From assembly GCA_016875665.1 (NCBI GenBank), contig VGPA01000008.1:1-16519 (forward strand): 16,519 bases of DNA, given 5' to 3'. The DNA is from Chloroflexota bacterium. GTDB lineage: Bacteria > Chloroflexota > Limnocylindria > P2-11E. This document shows positions 15,774 to 16,519 of the stretch, one piece after another. Numbering within the stretch: the first letter of the stretch is position 1; each line of letters starts with the position of its first letter. The notes under the pieces are model-generated. The model was given only the letters and a program-made list of their open reading frames with translations, was not told the DNA's origin and ran no database searches. A program made the position numbers and the translations under genes.

Positions 15774-16058
15774 CTACTCCGCGGGCCTCCCCGCCGTCTT
15801 GAAGTCGGAGTAGCGCGAGGGGCGGTCGAGCGGCGAGCACTCCACGCGCTCGACCCGCGCCGCGGGCGGGCCCCGATGCAGCCAGGCTTCCAGGGACGCG
15901 AGCGCCTCGGGCGAGCCCTCCGCGGCGACTTCGACCGCGCCATCCTTGCGGTTCCACACCCGTCCGGTCAGCCCGAGGTCGTGTGCGGCTCGCGCCGTGC
16001 TCGCACGGAAGAACACGCCCTGGACGCGGCCGGTGACCACGAAGCGCGCGGCGGCCAA
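15774..16058 (-). CDS. acyP: Acylphosphatase
   Basis: A 94-residue protein with both acylphosphatase signatures. GRVQGVFFR (residues 10-18) provides the phosphate-binding loop and catalytic Arg. GRVWNRKDGAVEV (about 32-44) provides the catalytic Asn. It hydrolyses carboxyl-phosphate bonds such as 1,3-bisphosphoglycerate or carbamoyl phosphate in the cytoplasm. TTG at 16056-16058 gives MAAARFVVTGRVQG, the usual short lead-in for the family; an internal GTG at 16038-16040 would be too close to the motif. It begins six bases after the stop of the Gly-rich upstream gene, so the two are probably co-transcribed. It converges on argS. Confidence 0.92.
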   Translation of the reverse strand: MAAARFVVTGRVQGVFFRASTARAAHDLGLTGRVWNRKDGAVEVAAEGSPEALASLEAWLHRGPPAARVERVECSPLDRPSRYSDFKTAGRPAE

Positions 16059-16064
16059 GCCTGT

Positions 16065-16519
16065 CTAGCGGCCCGCGGGGCTCCCGCCCGGGCGCGGCGC
16101 CCCGGCGCCGCCCGGCCCGCCGGGGCCACCCTGCCCGCCGCCGAAGAGCTGGCCGAGCACGTTGGTGAATCCCACGACGATCGCCTGCGCCGAGAGGGTG
16201 CCGGAGTTCTGGTCCTGCGTGCCGACGATCGTCACCTGATCCCCGGCCTTGATGTCGCTGAGCCGCACGTCGGTCTCACTGGTGCGCACGATTCGCGTGC
16301 TCGCGCCGACGAGCGCGATGGTCGAGGTCTGCGGCCCGGGGCTCGCGGAGGAGCCCGGCGCGCGCGGTGGCGTCACCGCCACGGTGATCGAATCGGCGTT
16401 GACGGAGATAACCCGGCCCGTCGTGGGCAGGTTCGCGCCGCCGCCGGCGACCCGGAGCGCTCCTCCCGCGCCGCCGGGCCCACCGGCACCGCCCACGGTG
16501 GTGGTGCCCCGGCCCCGGC
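16065..16519 (-). CDS. Gly-rich DUF5666-like protein, partial (5' end outside window)
   Basis: The frame is open to the window edge, so the start is not seen; the stop is at 16065-16067. The middle part (GRVISVNADSITVAV, then STRIVRTSETDVRLSDIKAGDQVTIVG and GTLSAQAIVVG) has the beta-strand pattern of DUF5666/OB-like domains: a G-x-I/V-x-x-V start, a T-x-I strand and a D-I-K-x-G-D turn. Both flanks are Gly/Pro/Ala-rich; the C-terminal tail is GGGQGGPGGPGGAGAPRPGG. Such proteins are usually exported and of unknown function, but no signal peptide is within view. It lies upstream of acyP in the same direction. A GTG at 16494-16496 could be an internal start, but the Gly-rich coding pattern continues above it. 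Confidence 0.6.
   Translation of the reverse strand, partial: RGRGTTTVGGAGGPGGAGGALRVAGGGANLPTTGRVISVNADSITVAVTPPRAPGSSASPGPQTSTIALVGASTRIVRTSETDVRLSDIKAGDQVTIVGTQDQNSGTLSAQAIVVGFTNVLGQLFGGGQGGPGGPGGAGAPRPGGSPAGR

Overview
The window is GC-rich bacterial chromosomal DNA (roughly 70% G+C by eye) with compact gene packing. Its housekeeping genes (rplY, argS, acyP, an HtrA-type protease) are bacterial. No single gene fixes the phylum. The high G+C, near-leaderless-looking starts and GH57 glucanotransferase would fit Chloroflexota or deep Actinobacteriota, but that placement is only inference. No rRNA, tRNA, CRISPR array or transposase gene was seen, and no gene-free stretch exceeds 300 bases. 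The longest spacer is about 185 bases, at 9312-9496.

Left part (1-2004): the 5' end of an aconitase X-type dehydratase gene runs leftward off the window. Divergent from it are a DAO-family FAD oxidoreductase and a SnoaL/NTF2-fold protein, which form a two-gene operon.

Central part (2035-8545): five genes on the minus strand look like a catabolic operon. In transcription order they are an HdrB-like iron-sulfur protein, an 87-residue Cys/His protein, a CocE/NonD-type serine hydrolase, a GlcD-type FAD-linked 2-hydroxyacid oxidase, and a tartrate/D-malate dehydrogenase-like enzyme. An RpiR-family regulator with a SIS domain is divergent from the first gene and is the obvious candidate controller. 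The oxidase plus the CCG-domain protein resemble the GlcD/GlcF pairing that passes electrons from a 2-hydroxyacid to a carrier. The hydrolase is bracketed by two 148-bp direct repeats (143/148 identical). Each repeat spans the 3' end of the small Cys/His gene, the short spacer and the first codons of glcD. The hydrolase therefore appears to have been added between the small gene and glcD, leaving a truncated copy of the small gene beside it.

Right part (8619-16519): rplY (bL25) on minus; then on plus a GH57 4-alpha-glucanotransferase, a membrane-anchored HtrA/DegP-type protease, an MFS transporter and argS; then on minus acylphosphatase and a Gly-rich DUF5666-like protein that runs off the window. 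Two oddities stand out here. The MFS gene has no ATG/GTG/TTG start for its first 72 codons and seems to start at a CTG overlapping the protease stop codon. ArgS carries T-I-A-N where the class I HIGH signature is expected.
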